Assembly: GCF_020667845.1 (NCBI RefSeq)
Contig: NZ_JAFMPQ010000018.1
Span: forward strand, 1-64,000
Reading direction: 5' to 3'
Origin: Cognatishimia sp. F0-27
GTDB taxonomy: Bacteria > Pseudomonadota > Alphaproteobacteria > Rhodobacterales > Rhodobacteraceae
DNA length: 64,000 nucleotides
A model generated the notes under the pieces. The model was not told the origin of the DNA. It saw only the letters and a list, made by a program, of their open reading frames with translations, and made no database searches. Made by a program: the position numbers and the translations under genes. Shown here one piece after another: positions 45,091 through 55,804 of this stretch (position 1 is the stretch's first letter; each line of letters opens with the position of its first letter).

Positions 45091-48000
45091 TTACAGGATG
45101 AAGTCGCTGATCGTTGCACCTCCGACGATATAGACCTGTCCATCGATGACGCTATCGCCATCCACGTCCATGGATGCGATGGTCACGTCCACCCCCGACA
45201 GGATGTAGTCGTTCAGAATGACTTCGCCGGCGTTCCCCGTGAACGTGGTGCCGACAAAGGTGAAGGCGTCATCGCCGGCGGTCGTCGCATTGGCGTCGAT
45301 CAGAGCCAGGTCGATAATATCGCCTTCGGCCGCATTGAAGTCACGAACCTCATCGCGCTTGAAGCGCCCGACACCCGTGTCGTCAATATCGCTGAACACG
45401 AAGCTGTCCGCTCCGGAACCGCCGGTCAGGAAGTCCGTGCCGGCGCCGCCGTCAAGATAGTCATCCTGCGCGCCACCAAAGAGTCTGTCGACGTCGTTGC
45501 CGCCAAACAACCGGTCTTCGGAATTGCCGCCGAGCAAGGTATCGCGGCCCGAAAGCCCATACATGGTGTCGTCACCGTTCGATCCCTCAAGACGGTTGCC
45601 GTGCTGATTGGTGCCGTAAATGGTATCGTGGCTGGCTCCGCCAAACACGTTCTCGACATTGATGATGGTATCGGTTCCGGCACCGCCGGTGGCAAACTGG
45701 TTCTCCAGATTGACAACCACACTGGTGAAGATGCCGCTGAAGAGCGCGGTATCGACCCCCATGCCGCCATCGATGAGATCGTCGCCAACCCCGCCTTTCA
45801 GCGTATCCGCGTCCATGCCGCCGCTGAGCTCATCCGCGCCGGAGCCTCCGTCGAGCCTGTCACGCCCACCATTGCCTTCCATGGTATCGCTTCCGACACC
45901 ACCAAAGAGCTGATCGTTGCCGCCACCGCCGACGACGCTGTCATCGCTGTCTTCACCGGTGATGGTAAACGTGACCGTGGCCGTGCTGCTACCGTCCAGC
46001 GTATAGGTGAAGCTGTCGGTCGCGGTGCCATTCGCTCCGGAGGTGACAGGATCGGGCAGCGTGTCGAATGCCCCGTTCGGGTCATAGCTGAACGTCCCGT
46101 CAGACTGCACGGACACAAGCGCTCCCGACTGCAGCGTGAGCGTGCCTCCGACAACCCCCTCAAAGCCGTTAACCGCCGTCACCTGGGAATTGCCATCGAC
46201 ATCGACATCAGGCCCGAAGCCATTATCGGCCAGCACATCGCCGATCACCGTCTCGCTCTCAAGCAAGGAGAAGGCGTCATCAACAGCCGTTTCGGCCGGG
46301 TCGTCCACCGTCAAGAGGTTCAGCGTCGCCGTGTTTGGCGTCACCGTGATCCCGTCTGCAACGTCATAGGTGAAGGTCACCGTGGTGTCGTCGTTCTCAT
46401 CCGGGGTGAAGGTCCAGGTTCCGTCATTGTTGTCGATCAGCGAACCCGAGGAGGCCACGAGGTTCTCCACGCTGAGCATGTCACCGTCCTCATCGGTCGC
46501 ACTGACGAGCAACTCTGCCGAAGTGATGGTCCGCTCCTCGTCCTCGTTCGATGCGGTGAGGTCGATGGCGAGCACCTCCGGCGCATCGTTCACGCCGGTG
46601 AGACCAATTGCGAAGTCGATCGCGTCGGTGCCGCCATTCCCATCATCGACGGTGACGGTCCAGGTGGCGGTTGCCAGGTCACCGTCAGCGAGGAAGTCCA
46701 GCGCCGCGTTGGCCAAGGTGAACGAGAACGGCACATTCTGCACGCCCGCTGCCGGAGACTGGTTCGGCATTGCTGTCGACAATGCGTTTTCCAGCAGGGC
46801 AATCTGTGCCGCGGTTGCCTTGCCTGCGGCAGCGCCGCTCAGCGCAAAGCTGGTGGACAATGTCGCCCCATCCGGAATGTCGACGTCAGAGAATGCGACA
46901 TTCGCGTTTCCGGTGTAACCAGTGGCGGTATCCTCCACGATGGTGTTGACCGCGCCCGACGTCCAGTTCGAGTCGGAGGCAAGGAAAGAGCCCAGCGCCG
47001 AGATCTCCGGATCGTCGTTGACCCCATTGATCTGGATCGAGGAAGAGGTCGGAATAACAGACCCGTTGCCGTCGATCACCTCGTAGTTGAACGTGATCGT
47101 CTCCTGCTGACCAACGCCAAGGTCATTGAATTCATTGGCGTCGAAAGAGATGCCTCCGGTGTCGCTGACCGTAAGGCTCGTCAGCGCCCGGCCACCATCT
47201 GTGCGGGACAGGTTCTGGATCGACAATACGTCGCTGGCATCCACATCGGACGCGTTCGAGATGAGCGCATCGACATCAAAGGAAACGGTGCCCTGATCCT
47301 CGTCGGTGACATCCGATAGCGGACCGCTGACCTGTGTCAGATCGTTGGCGCCGTTGATCTGGACGGTGATGTCGGCCGTGTCCGTGCCACCGTTGCCGTC
47401 ATCGGCCGTCACAGTGACGGTGACGGTGTCGCTCTCACCAACGGCGAGCGCTTCGAACTCGCCGTTCGGGTTGTAGAAGAGGTTGTCGCCAATGATGGAG
47501 AACACACCTGCCCCGGCATAAGCCGGATCCACGCTGTAGGTGAACGTCGAGGCCGGATCATCATCCTCGTCCACATCGCTGGTCAGGCTCGCAAGGTTGA
47601 TCACCGGGGTGGAAAGGTCGTCCTCGCTGACCGCCATCGTTGCGGTTTCGTCCGCATCGGCAATCACCGGGTCGTCATTCTGCCCGTTGATGGTGACCGT
47701 GATGGTGCCCTCGTTCGAATCCACCGATCCGTCATTGGCCGTCACACCAATCGTAACCGTGGTGCTATCGCCACCGTCCAAGGCCTCGAACGCATCGTCC
47801 GGGTCGAAAACCAACTCTCCGTTGACAATGCTCGCAGTGCCGAACGCCGGGCCGGTTGTCACGCTGTAGGTCAGCGCATCGGTGGCGTCGAGGTCAGTGC
47901 CCAGAGTGTCGAGATCGATCGGTGTTGTGGCCGTGTCCTCGTCTGTGACCAGCGTGCCGTTCGCCATGCTGGGCGCGTCGTTGACCCCCGTCACCGTGAT

Positions 48001-51000
48001 GGTGATGGTGCCCTCGGACGAGGTTGCGTTCTGCAGGTCCGTGGCTGTCACGCCGATGGTCACCTGCGCCTCTTCGCCAGCCGCAAGGTCCTGGAAGTCG
48101 GATCCCGGATCAAAGGTCAGGGTGCTTCCGCTGATGGACGCGCTGCCCTCACCGGTCGCGGCCAAATCCGTGGTGATCGCGTAGGAGAGGTTCGCGCCAT
48201 TGTTTTCGGCATCAAGGTCGTCGCCAAGCGCCGAAAGATCCACGGTCGTCGACCCGCCATCTTCGAATGCGGAACCGGCGCCATCGTCCATCGTCGGGCC
48301 GTCGTTCTCGCCCTCAATGACGATTTCCACCTGCCCGCTGTCGCTCGCGTTGCGCTGATCGGTGACGGAGTAATCGACCGTCAGCGTGATTTGCTCGCCC
48401 GCGTTCAGCGAGTCGGCATTTGTGCCCTTGGCAACCAGCACACCCGTCCCCGAAAGAGACGTGTCGAACCGCGCTTCATCGTCGCCGGTAATCGCGTAGG
48501 TCAGCGACGTCTGATCATCCTCGGCATCGGCATCAACATCAGACAGCAGTGCAGCGATATCGACGGTGCCAAGGGACTCTTCGGTCAGAACCGGGTGGTA
48601 GCTGACCGTCGATGGCACCTCCGGCGCGTCGTTGACGCCGGTCAGGTCAACGGTCACCGTTGCCGTGGCCTGGTTCCCGTCCGCATCCGTCACCGTGTAG
48701 GTGAAACTGTCGGCAGCCGGTGCAGGCTCGCCTTCATTGAGCGCCTCGAAAACCCCATTCGGATCGTAGCTGTAGGTGCCGTCGGCGTTCAGCGTGACGG
48801 AGCCTCCATTAGCCGCCGTAAATGTGGCTGTGCCCGCTGCCAAGTGGGTGTCGGTTACTCCGTCGCCGCCTGCAACGATCGAAAGGCTGCCGTCCAGAGC
48901 GACGTCAAAGTCGTTATCCAGAAGGTTGCCAGTGCTGACGGCTGTGTCTTCGTCGGTAGAAATGCTGTCATCATTGGCCACGGCACCGATCGTGACATCG
49001 CCAAATGCGACAAGCTCGATATCGCTCAGCGTGTCGGTGCCCTGATTGCCATCGGTCGTGTCATTGTCTGTGACGGTCACATTGCCTGCATCCAGCGCGA
49101 CGGTGAAGCCGCTCGACACACCTGAGAACACGGCCGTATCGGTAGCTTCTCCGCCGTCGATCGTGTCATCGCCTTCGCCGCCGGCGATCGTGTCGCCGCC
49201 ACCGTTGCCGACGAGGAGGTTGGCATTCGCATCGCCGGTGATGACGTCGTCGCCAGACCCACCGAGCACCGTCTCAATGCCAGAGATCTGGTCGGACCCG
49301 ACAGTGCCGCTCGTGGCCGTGCCCGCCGCAAGGTCAACGGTCAGCCCGCTGGCGTCACGAGACGCGTCGTAGGTGTCGTTGCCACCTTCACCGGAAACCA
49401 CATCGTCGCCGGCCGAGGCGATGATAACGTTGTCATCCCCATCGCCAGTCAGCGTGTCGTTGAAGAAGCTGCCTTCGAGATTCTCGATTCCGGTAAGGCC
49501 CTGGATCTGACCACCGACAATCGCAAAGCCCGTGCCGGGAGCAAACGTGGCAAACGGGTTCGCGTTGAGCGCCACGGTCAGGCCACCGCCCAACGCCGCA
49601 CCGCTGAAGAGGTCGGTGTCGGCGCCACCGTCGATGAGATCAGCCCCACCGGAAGCGACGATGGTGTCGTCGCCCGCACCGGCGGAGACCGTATCGGACG
49701 TGCCGCTGCCGCTGCTGGTGTTTTCGGTCGCAATCAGATCGTTGCCGGACGTGCCGGTGATGTAATCCGATCCGTTGCCCCCGAGGAAGACAAGCGTTTC
49801 ACCAAGCCCGGCGGCGTTCCCGGTGGCATCGAGATCAAACGTGATGCCTGATGTCAGATTGCGCCCGTTGAAATCGGTATCGACATTTTCGAAGGTGGTG
49901 TCGGCGATATTCGTGATCGCACCGGCAGTCGGCACACCCAAGGAGATACCGGATCCGGCGTCGCGGATCGTGTTGCCCGTCACCAGCGTGGTGACGTTGT
50001 CGAAGCCTTCGAGGTTCATGGCCGTGCGCGTGTTCTCGAAGGTGTTGTCGACGATATCCACCGTCGCAGCGCCGTCATTGAGCCAAACGCCCCGGCCCCA
50101 GGCTGCCGTGCTGTATTTGTCGCCTTCCGAAAAACTGCTGTCGCCCGTGAACAGGTTGTCCTGCACCATCAGGGACCCGGAGTTCATCACCTGCGTATAG
50201 ATCGCCGTGTCGTGGCGGCCACCGGTGTTTCCGCCTGCGACAGTGCTCTCGAAGACCGAGTCGTACACGCCAACATTTGTGCCGCTATGCACAAAGAGCG
50301 TATCGGTCTGCTGTGCGCCGTCATCGTTCAGGAACTTGAGGCCGTGGAAGTTCACGGAGCCTGACGAAACCACCGTCTCGCCGTCAATCACCGCTTCGGC
50401 GGCCCGACCCGCGTCGGTCCCTATGAGGCCATCATTCGGCCCGCGGATGTCGACATCTTTGGAGATTGCCAGATCCTCGGTGTAGGTCCCGGCAGCCACA
50501 TTGATCGTGCTCCCTGGCGCAGCCGCATCGATGGCGGCCTGGATCGACATACCGTCGAAGACGTAATATTGCCCATTGGTGGTGTCGAGGATCACCTCGC
50601 CAGCGCCGATCTGGGCTGCGGCGGCGTTTACATCGGCAAATTCACCGGTGATGAGTGTGCCGCTCAACGTCTTGACGAGCCCGGAATTGGCCGTGCTCAA
50701 CTCGACCGAATCCACCGGCACACCGCCTGTCACATCAATATTTGTGAACCAGCCATATCTGTTGCCGCCTACCTCGGTATCAATGGGATCCAGATCGCTG
50801 CTGCGCACTTCGGTGAAGAGCCAGGCCCCCGAGGCGTCATAGACGCTCATGGCAACTTCGAGATCGCCGTCGTCATTCTCGTAGAAATTGTGCTCAAGCG
50901 TGTACCATCCCGCCGTGTCGATCGACACGTGGTTCTTGGTCTCGAGATTGTTTTGCGGGTCGAAGTTGGTGTTATTGTCCGCTCCCACGAGGATAGTGCC

Positions 51001-53490
51001 GGTATCGGCGTCCTTGGTGACGTGGAAAATGAAGTCGCGCTTGAAACCGCCGGACTGGTTGCTGGATGCTACCGACCAGTCGAACCCTTCGCCATCCGCC
51101 CATGACGGATCGAGATAGACCTTGATCTGGGTTGTGTATCCGTCTGCGAAATCGGCCCGGTAGCCGTCAAACCGCGTGAACGGGCCGGTCAGACCGCCGG
51201 AGCCCGCGCTTTGCTCCGCGACCGCATACGCACCGCCATCGGCCGCGTCGATCCCGTTGGTTCCGCTGGCGACCATCGTCAGCGATCCGGCCCAGCCGCT
51301 GGATGCCGTCAAGAAACCGTCTGTATCGGTCTCAAACCCCTGCTCGAACTTTGTCGTATACCCCGAGACGTCCGGGCTGTTGGCGTCCAGTTCGAAATCG
51401 ATCATGCCCATGGACACGGATTCGATGCCGCTGAGCGTATCGGTGCCTTCGTTGCCATCGGTCGTGTCGGTGTCTGTGACAGTATAGCTGCCGTCCGGGT
51501 TCTGCGTGATATCGAACCCATCGCGCATGCCGCCATAGAGCGCCGCATCCGTGCCGCTGCCGCCTGTCAGATCGTCGTCGCCGAGCCCGCCAATCAGCGT
51601 ATCGTCACCTGCGCGGCCATCGATGGTCTCGTTGCCGCCAAAGTCGGTGAGATCGTCATCAGGCGCGTTCAGGAAATCATCGGCATTGGTGCCGATGATC
51701 GACTCGCTGCCATCCGCTGCCCGCAGGAATACGTCGAACGGCGCGCCAACCGAAGTGTTGGTCACGGTCAGGCCGGACAGGTCGAGATCGCCTGTGCCCG
51801 TTGCACCGGGGAAGTTGCCGGGCCGCCCGGACACACCCGCAGCCTCTCCGATCTGACCATCCGCAGGCTGGTCGATAAAGACGTTGTAGCCCCAGTTCGA
51901 GCTGCCCTCGATCGAGCTGTCCGTTACGGAGAGACCATCAAGGTCGGTGTAGCCCTGAATCGTCAGATGCGGCTTGTGATATGCCCCCGTCATCTGAACT
52001 TTGTCGAGAACCACGGTGCCAATCGGCGCGGTCACGTCGTAAGTGCTTGGTGTAAAGCCGGAAATCTGGATGGCATTGTCGCCGCGCCCCGCTTGTGCGA
52101 CCGCATCGCCGACCCCATCAATGACGACGTTCAGAAGCGAGGCATCCCCGGTGAAGCCGAACAGGATGACGTCGCCAGAGCCATTGCTGCCGCCGGTGCC
52201 ATTGCCCGAAAATTCGGAATCCGTGATCGTCACCGCACCCAGAGTGGGCGCGCCAGACCCGGTGCCGACCCCGTGCACGCTGTTGTCGTTGATCGACATA
52301 TCATCCAGCGTCAGCTGCGACAGGGCAGTGGTGGAGGAGATCCGCACACCCACCGCGTAATCTTCGATCGTGAAGCCGCTGATCGAGACCTCTTCGGCGC
52401 CGCCCATGTCGATATCGCCCGTGATCGAGAAGCCGTTGCCGGACCCGAGGGAAGCGCTTTGCAGAACGGCATCCGACCCTTCTATGGTCAGCGCTTTGGA
52501 GACGGTGACATTCTCCGCATAGGTGCCGGCAAGAACTTCGATCGTATCTCCCGCAGTGGCCGCGTCGACCGCGTCCTGAATGGACATGCCCGCGCCGACG
52601 ATGAAATTGCCGCTGGTGTTATCGACGATCACATCGCCCGCGCCCGCGGCTGCAACCGCATCGGCGGCTGTCGTGTAGACAGACTCCGAGCCCTGGATCG
52701 AGAACGCGCCCGGGACGAAGGTGTTCTCGCCCAACAAACCCAGATTGAGGTTGGGGTCGTAGTCAAAGAAGCCCTTGTTGAAGGTGTTGCCAGAAATATC
52801 GCCCGTGACCGGGTCCCAGCTGGCGCCGGCATTGCCAATGCCCATGTCCTCAAGCGTGTTGTCGAAGATGTTGTTGACAACAGAAAGGTGGCTGTTGCCC
52901 ATCGTATAGGCATCGGCCGAGATGCCGACGAGGTTGCCATCATAAGTGTTGCCGCTGATCGTGATGTTGTTGGCGCCCTGAACATAGGTGCCGGTGTGGA
53001 AACCGGTAAACGCGTTGTCCGTGACTGTCAGACCGTCACCATTGCCCACCGAGTTGATAACCCCGCGCGATGTGTCTGCGTCAACAACGCCAGACCGATA
53101 GAAGGTCGAATTGGTAATCTGCGCACCCGACGCCTGCACGTGGATCGCCGCCAGTTCAAAGGCACCGCCGCCACTGCCCTCAGCGAACCGCATGCCGTCA
53201 ACGGTGGTGTCGTTGCCCAAAACGACAAGCCGCCCCTGCACAGTCGATTCGTTTGCACCGCCCATCAGATCGCGACCCGCGTCTGATCCGTCGGTTCCCT
53301 GGAAGGCACCGAGGATCGTCAGACCGGTCAATGTCATGGGCACCGTCGCGTCGCCAACCCAGCTGCCAGCGCCAAATTCAATGGTGTAATTGTTGGAAGC
53401 CGCATCAATAGCGTCTTGCAAAGAGAGAAATGTCCCCACGGAAGCGAGAGAAGCGTCAAACAGTTCGATCGTATTGGAGGCAATAGGCAT
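45091..53490 (-). CDS. Giant secreted beta-helix/cadherin-like/RTX protein
   Basis: 2,799 residues from the ATG at 53490. Order: a right-handed beta-helix region (1-640, PbH1-like, with SIQDAVDAATAGDTIEVLAG), RTX, a beta-sandwich (about 720-950, FEQGFETDTDGFLTASSGWA), another beta-helix (980-1240), RTX/calx-like sections, then at least eight cadherin-like/VCBS repeats of about 100 residues with DxNDxP linkers (about 1510-2480, GVNDAPxM type), a final RTX array and a serralysin-type C-terminus ending SDFIL. No protease motif. Such proteins are type I secreted adhesins or surface-layer/biofilm proteins. The beta-helices could bind or cleave polysaccharide, but no lyase residues were identified. 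The ribosome-binding site is weak. Confidence 0.88.
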   Translation of the reverse strand: MPIASNTIELFDASLASVGTFLSLQDAIDAASNNYTIEFGAGSWVGDATVPMTLTGLTILGAFQGTDGSDAGRDLMGGANESTVQGRLVVLGNDTTVDGMRFAEGSGGGAFELAAIHVQASGAQITNSTFYRSGVVDADTSRGVINSVGNGDGLTVTDNAFTGFHTGTYVQGANNITISGNTYDGNLVGISADAYTMGNSHLSVVNNIFDNTLEDMGIGNAGASWDPVTGDISGNTFNKGFFDYDPNLNLGLLGENTFVPGAFSIQGSESVYTTAADAVAAAGAGDVIVDNTSGNFIVGAGMSIQDAVDAATAGDTIEVLAGTYAENVTVSKALTIEGSDAVLQSASLGSGNGFSITGDIDMGGAEEVSISGFTIEDYAVGVRISSTTALSQLTLDDMSINDNSVHGVGTGSGAPTLGAVTITDSEFSGNGTGGSNGSGDVILFGFTGDASLLNVVIDGVGDAVAQAGRGDNAIQISGFTPSTYDVTAPIGTVVLDKVQMTGAYHKPHLTIQGYTDLDGLSVTDSSIEGSSNWGYNVFIDQPADGQIGEAAGVSGRPGNFPGATGTGDLDLSGLTVTNTSVGAPFDVFLRAADGSESIIGTNADDFLNAPDDDLTDFGGNETIDGRAGDDTLIGGLGDDDLTGGSGTDAALYGGMRDGFDITQNPDGSYTVTDTDTTDGNEGTDTLSGIESVSMGMIDFELDANSPDVSGYTTKFEQGFETDTDGFLTASSGWAGSLTMVASGTNGIDAADGGAYAVAEQSAGSGGLTGPFTRFDGYRADFADGYTTQIKVYLDPSWADGEGFDWSVASSNQSGGFKRDFIFHVTKDADTGTILVGADNNTNFDPQNNLETKNHVSIDTAGWYTLEHNFYENDDGDLEVAMSVYDASGAWLFTEVRSSDLDPIDTEVGGNRYGWFTNIDVTGGVPVDSVELSTANSGLVKTLSGTLITGEFADVNAAAAQIGAGEVILDTTNGQYYVFDGMSIQAAIDAAAPGSTINVAAGTYTEDLAISKDVDIRGPNDGLIGTDAGRAAEAVIDGETVVSSGSVNFHGLKFLNDDGAQQTDTLFVHSGTNVGVYDSVFESTVAGGNTGGRHDTAIYTQVMNSGSLMVQDNLFTGDSSFSEGDKYSTAAWGRGVWLNDGAATVDIVDNTFENTRTAMNLEGFDNVTTLVTGNTIRDAGSGISLGVPTAGAITNIADTTFENVDTDFNGRNLTSGITFDLDATGNAAGLGETLVFLGGNGSDYITGTSGNDLIATENTSSGSGTSDTVSAGAGDDTIVASGGADLIDGGADTDLFSGAALGGGLTVALNANPFATFAPGTGFAIVGGQIQGLTGIENLEGSFFNDTLTGDGDDNVIIASAGDDVVSGEGGNDTYDASRDASGLTVDLAAGTATSGTVGSDQISGIETVLGGSGDDVITGDANANLLVGNGGGDTIAGGEGDDTIDGGEATDTAVFSGVSSGFTVALDAGNVTVTDNDTTDGNQGTDTLSDIELVAFGDVTIGAVANDDSISTDEDTAVSTGNLLDNDFDVALDGSLSIVAGGDGVTDTHLAAGTATFTAANGGSVTLNADGTYSYDPNGVFEALNEGEPAPAADSFTYTVTDADGNQATATVTVDLTGVNDAPEVPSTVSYHPVLTEESLGTVDIAALLSDVDADAEDDQTSLTYAITGDDEARFDTSLSGTGVLVAKGTNADSLNAGEQITLTVDYSVTDQRNASDSGQVEIVIEGENDGPTMDDGAGSAFEDGGSTTVDLSALGDDLDAENNGANLSYAITTDLAATGEGSASISGSTLTFDPGSDFQDLAAGEEAQVTIGVTATDLQNATSSEGTITITVTGVNDAPSMANGTLVTDEDTATTPIDLDTLGTDLDATDALTYSVTTGPAFGTASIVNGELVFDPDDAFEALDGGDSTTVTIGVTANDGSVDSNEGTITVTINGQNDDPVIADADETATMAVSEDDLSTPVINLASLTSDVDEDDDPASTFTYSVDPAYAGAGVFSIIGDNLFYNPNGEFEALAVGESDTVTVTVTADDGNGGTDTADITVQINGANDLTQVSGPLSDVTDEDQGTVSFDVDALISNASDVDASDVLSIQNLSRTDGGRALTSLTVSDTGGISFDANEFNDLGVGQQETITFNYEVIDGNGSVIPTSSSIQINGVNDDPEISALGSFLASDSNWTSGAVNTIVEDTATGYTGNANVAFSDVDIPDGATLSTSFALSGAAAGKATAAQIALLENALSTAMPNQSPAAGVQNVPFSFTLANAALDFLADGDLATATWTVTVDDGNGGTDAIDFAIGLTGVNDAPEVLAIDLTASNEDEERTITSAELLVSATDEDGDMLSVENLVASSGSLIDNNDGTWTFTPDENDDTTVTFTYDVADGITVTPNTATLNLLTVDDPAETAVDDAFSLLESETVIGDVLADNGFGPDVDVDGNSQVTAVNGFEGVVGGTLTLQSGALVSVQSDGTFSYDPNGAFDTLPDPVTSGANGTATDSFTYTLDGSSTATVTFTITGEDSDDSVVGGGGNDQLFGGVGSDTMEGNGGRDRLDGGSGADELSGGMDADTLKGGVGDDLIDGGMGVDTALFSGIFTSVVVNLENQFATGGAGTDTIINVENVFGGASHDTIYGTNQHGNRLEGSNGDDTMYGLSGRDTLLGGNSEDRLFGGNDVDRLFGGAQDDYLDGGAGTDFLTGGSGADSFVFSDIDDTGVGRFKRDEVRDFNAAEGDIIDLALIDANATTAGDDAFTFVGTTFTGNAGEVILNDYILSGVDVTIASMDVDGDSVIDGQVYIVGGATISDFIL

Positions 53491-55804
53491 TCGGTGACCC
53501 CTTCTATACCAGCAAATGCGCTGAAAATTTCAGCGCTTTTTACGCATCGCGCGACACACGACGTGAAAAAGCCGGGAATTACTCGCCTTAAGCGTGTTCT
53601 AAACCCGGCAGTGATCTTTTCCGGCATGTTTGTGCCGAATTTGAATCAGTATTCATTAAAATCAGTCCATCGCAACCGGGAAATTCATATTGGTTAACGG
53701 AATCGTGCTTGCGTTCTGATTCCGCTGTGCCGGCAAAAGGTTACGGATATGTAGACGTGTCGTCCGCCCCCAAAAACTGTGTAGAACGCCAAATGAGAGC
53801 GCTATCAGGAGCAATCTTCCGCACTTTTCGCGACCGGAATTCCTTCACGCCGGGTCACGACCCCTCATCGCGTCGCCGATGCTCTTTGCGACGCCCGTGT
53901 CTTGGCGAACCCTGTTTCCGAACTCCGTGGCTTTCCCATGCATTTTAGTTAGGCGCGTGCCAGACGCAGTCCTGTTTCGCACACTCCGCCAGTGTCCCAC
54001 AGTCCGGTCCGCAGAACCCGAGGATACAGCCGTAGTCAAGGGGGTAGCGCGCCAACCATGCGACCCACGCCGAATCGGCAAAAGGCACGGTTCACCGTGT
54101 CACAGGCGTCATTTTCAATATTACTTTCAGATATTTACCGGACAATCAATGCAACCTGCCGCCGAAGCGTTGCCAGATATCCTTCAACGCAATGCGCCGG
54201 GATGAATGGTCGGGCGATCCTCGTTATGGATCCCGCCATAAGCATCGCCTGTCGGGTCAGCGGTGCATAGGCTCGATGTTTCCCGGTCTCATGGCCGCCA
54301 GACTGAACAAACGCCGGAGCTCCATGCGGGCTTTCCAACAGCAAGTCAGCCCGACCGCGTCCAGATGCGTTCTTGTAAACATCACGCAAATGGATCGAGG
54401 AAAGGCGTTGGCATCGCTGTGGATCGCCCGACCGACCTTTCGGCAATGCAGTCGCCTTGCGCTCCAGTGAGCTATTCGCGCGTCTCCGCATTGCCTTCAA
54501 CGGTCTTCGCACCACAAAAAGTGCCGGTCTCGATACTTCATGAAAAGCAATCTATCCTGTTTTGGAACATTGCCTAAATGCCGCCTGCAACCCTCTTGCA
54601 CTTCAGCGCTCCATCCGGTGGATAAAGCATGGAGTCTCAGAGTATTGAACCAATTAGCCAATACCCCGATACACGCCCTTTCATTCATCCCCTTTTCAGA
54701 CAACAAGCTCGCTGGTCGATCAACCTTTTGTGTGTCGTTACGAAACAATGATTGACAAGGCCAATACCCTTTGGCGCAAGGGTGAAAAGTAGCCCCCATC
54801 CCACTGCGTTTGGCGAGTCACAACGTATTATGACAACACGCGGGTTTTCAGCTGTTTGATCGGGAAACCGGATGATCGACCGTCGGATTTCAGGCCAAGC
54901 CCGGTGGAAAGGGGATTGGCGCCGAACCTTCCTTCATGGGAAGCCGCCGGTTTCAAAAGGGCTTCTGATCCTGGGGGCATGGGCGCGTGCGCGGCCCGTT
55001 GTCAGGCCTCATGCTGCGGCTGTCAGGGCACCGCGCAAAAATGGTGCTGCCTGCATCGGCGCCGGTATCAGGTTCGTCCTCATGCGCCGCCTTGCGTCAA
55101 GCTCTTCCGCGAGCGTCCGACAGGCAGTTGCCTCGTCCGCCACAGCGCCAGCAGCTTGGACTGGAAACTGTTCACAGGGATATCGCAATGCGCGATGCCG
55201 CCCTGCACCGTCATCAGCGGCGCCAGGTCGTGCAGGTGAACAGGACAGGATGCGCTGCTGTGTGCGGTCTGAAACCAGAGGTGATCGTCGCGATGGGCGG
55301 TTTGCGCCGTGCTTCGCGGCGCACGAATTGTTCTGCGCAGTCATCTGGTCGTTCGGGCCAAGCCATGCCTCACATCCCACATCGACAGCGGGGCGGGCAA
55401 AGTAGCGCAGGACCACATCCCAAGCGTCGAGACAGAGAGCCTGAAGCGCGTCCAGATCCGGCCATTGCTGCCCGCGGCGGCGGGGCGATCGGCCGCGCCA
55501 TCGCTGAGAGCACGCTCGGGTGCAATCGTGCTGTCCTCGCCCTGCGCTCCATCCAGTGTGATCTCTATCTTCTCCCAAGCCAATTTCTGTTGGCGGGTGG
55601 CTCGGCGCATGTCCTTGACGGGCATCTTACCGTGGCAGTTCTTGGGTCCGGGTTTCTGCCTCGCCGCGCCCTCTGGTGGTCACGATGCGCGATCCCTCTT
55701 GTCGAAGCGCCATGGACTGCCCCGATGGTTCAGACGACAGACATAGGCATCCTTGGCAATTTCGCCCTGAGACGGTGCTGGTGAAACATGCAGGACCGAG
55801 GACA
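53491..55804. other. 2.3-kb gene-poor region
   Basis: No supported gene on either strand. The first 250 bases (AT-rich) should hold the promoter of the giant RTX gene. Frames of 60-265 codons occur on both strands, but their products are rich in Arg, Ser, Pro and Cys and no long frame has the third-position GC pattern of the neighbours. GC and texture vary, as in decayed DNA. I see no intact transposase or RNA gene. Confidence 0.5.

Noticed and set aside
45067-47319. 750-codon plus-strand frame antisense to the giant RTX gene
   Set aside because: Mirror of Asp/Gly/Thr-rich repeats; no family features. A similar one at 51211-53286 is rejected for the same reason.
54987-55784. 265-codon plus-strand frame in the coding desert
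   Set aside because: No recognisable domain, biased to Arg/Gly/Ser, overlapping equally open minus-strand frames; I could not support it as a gene.
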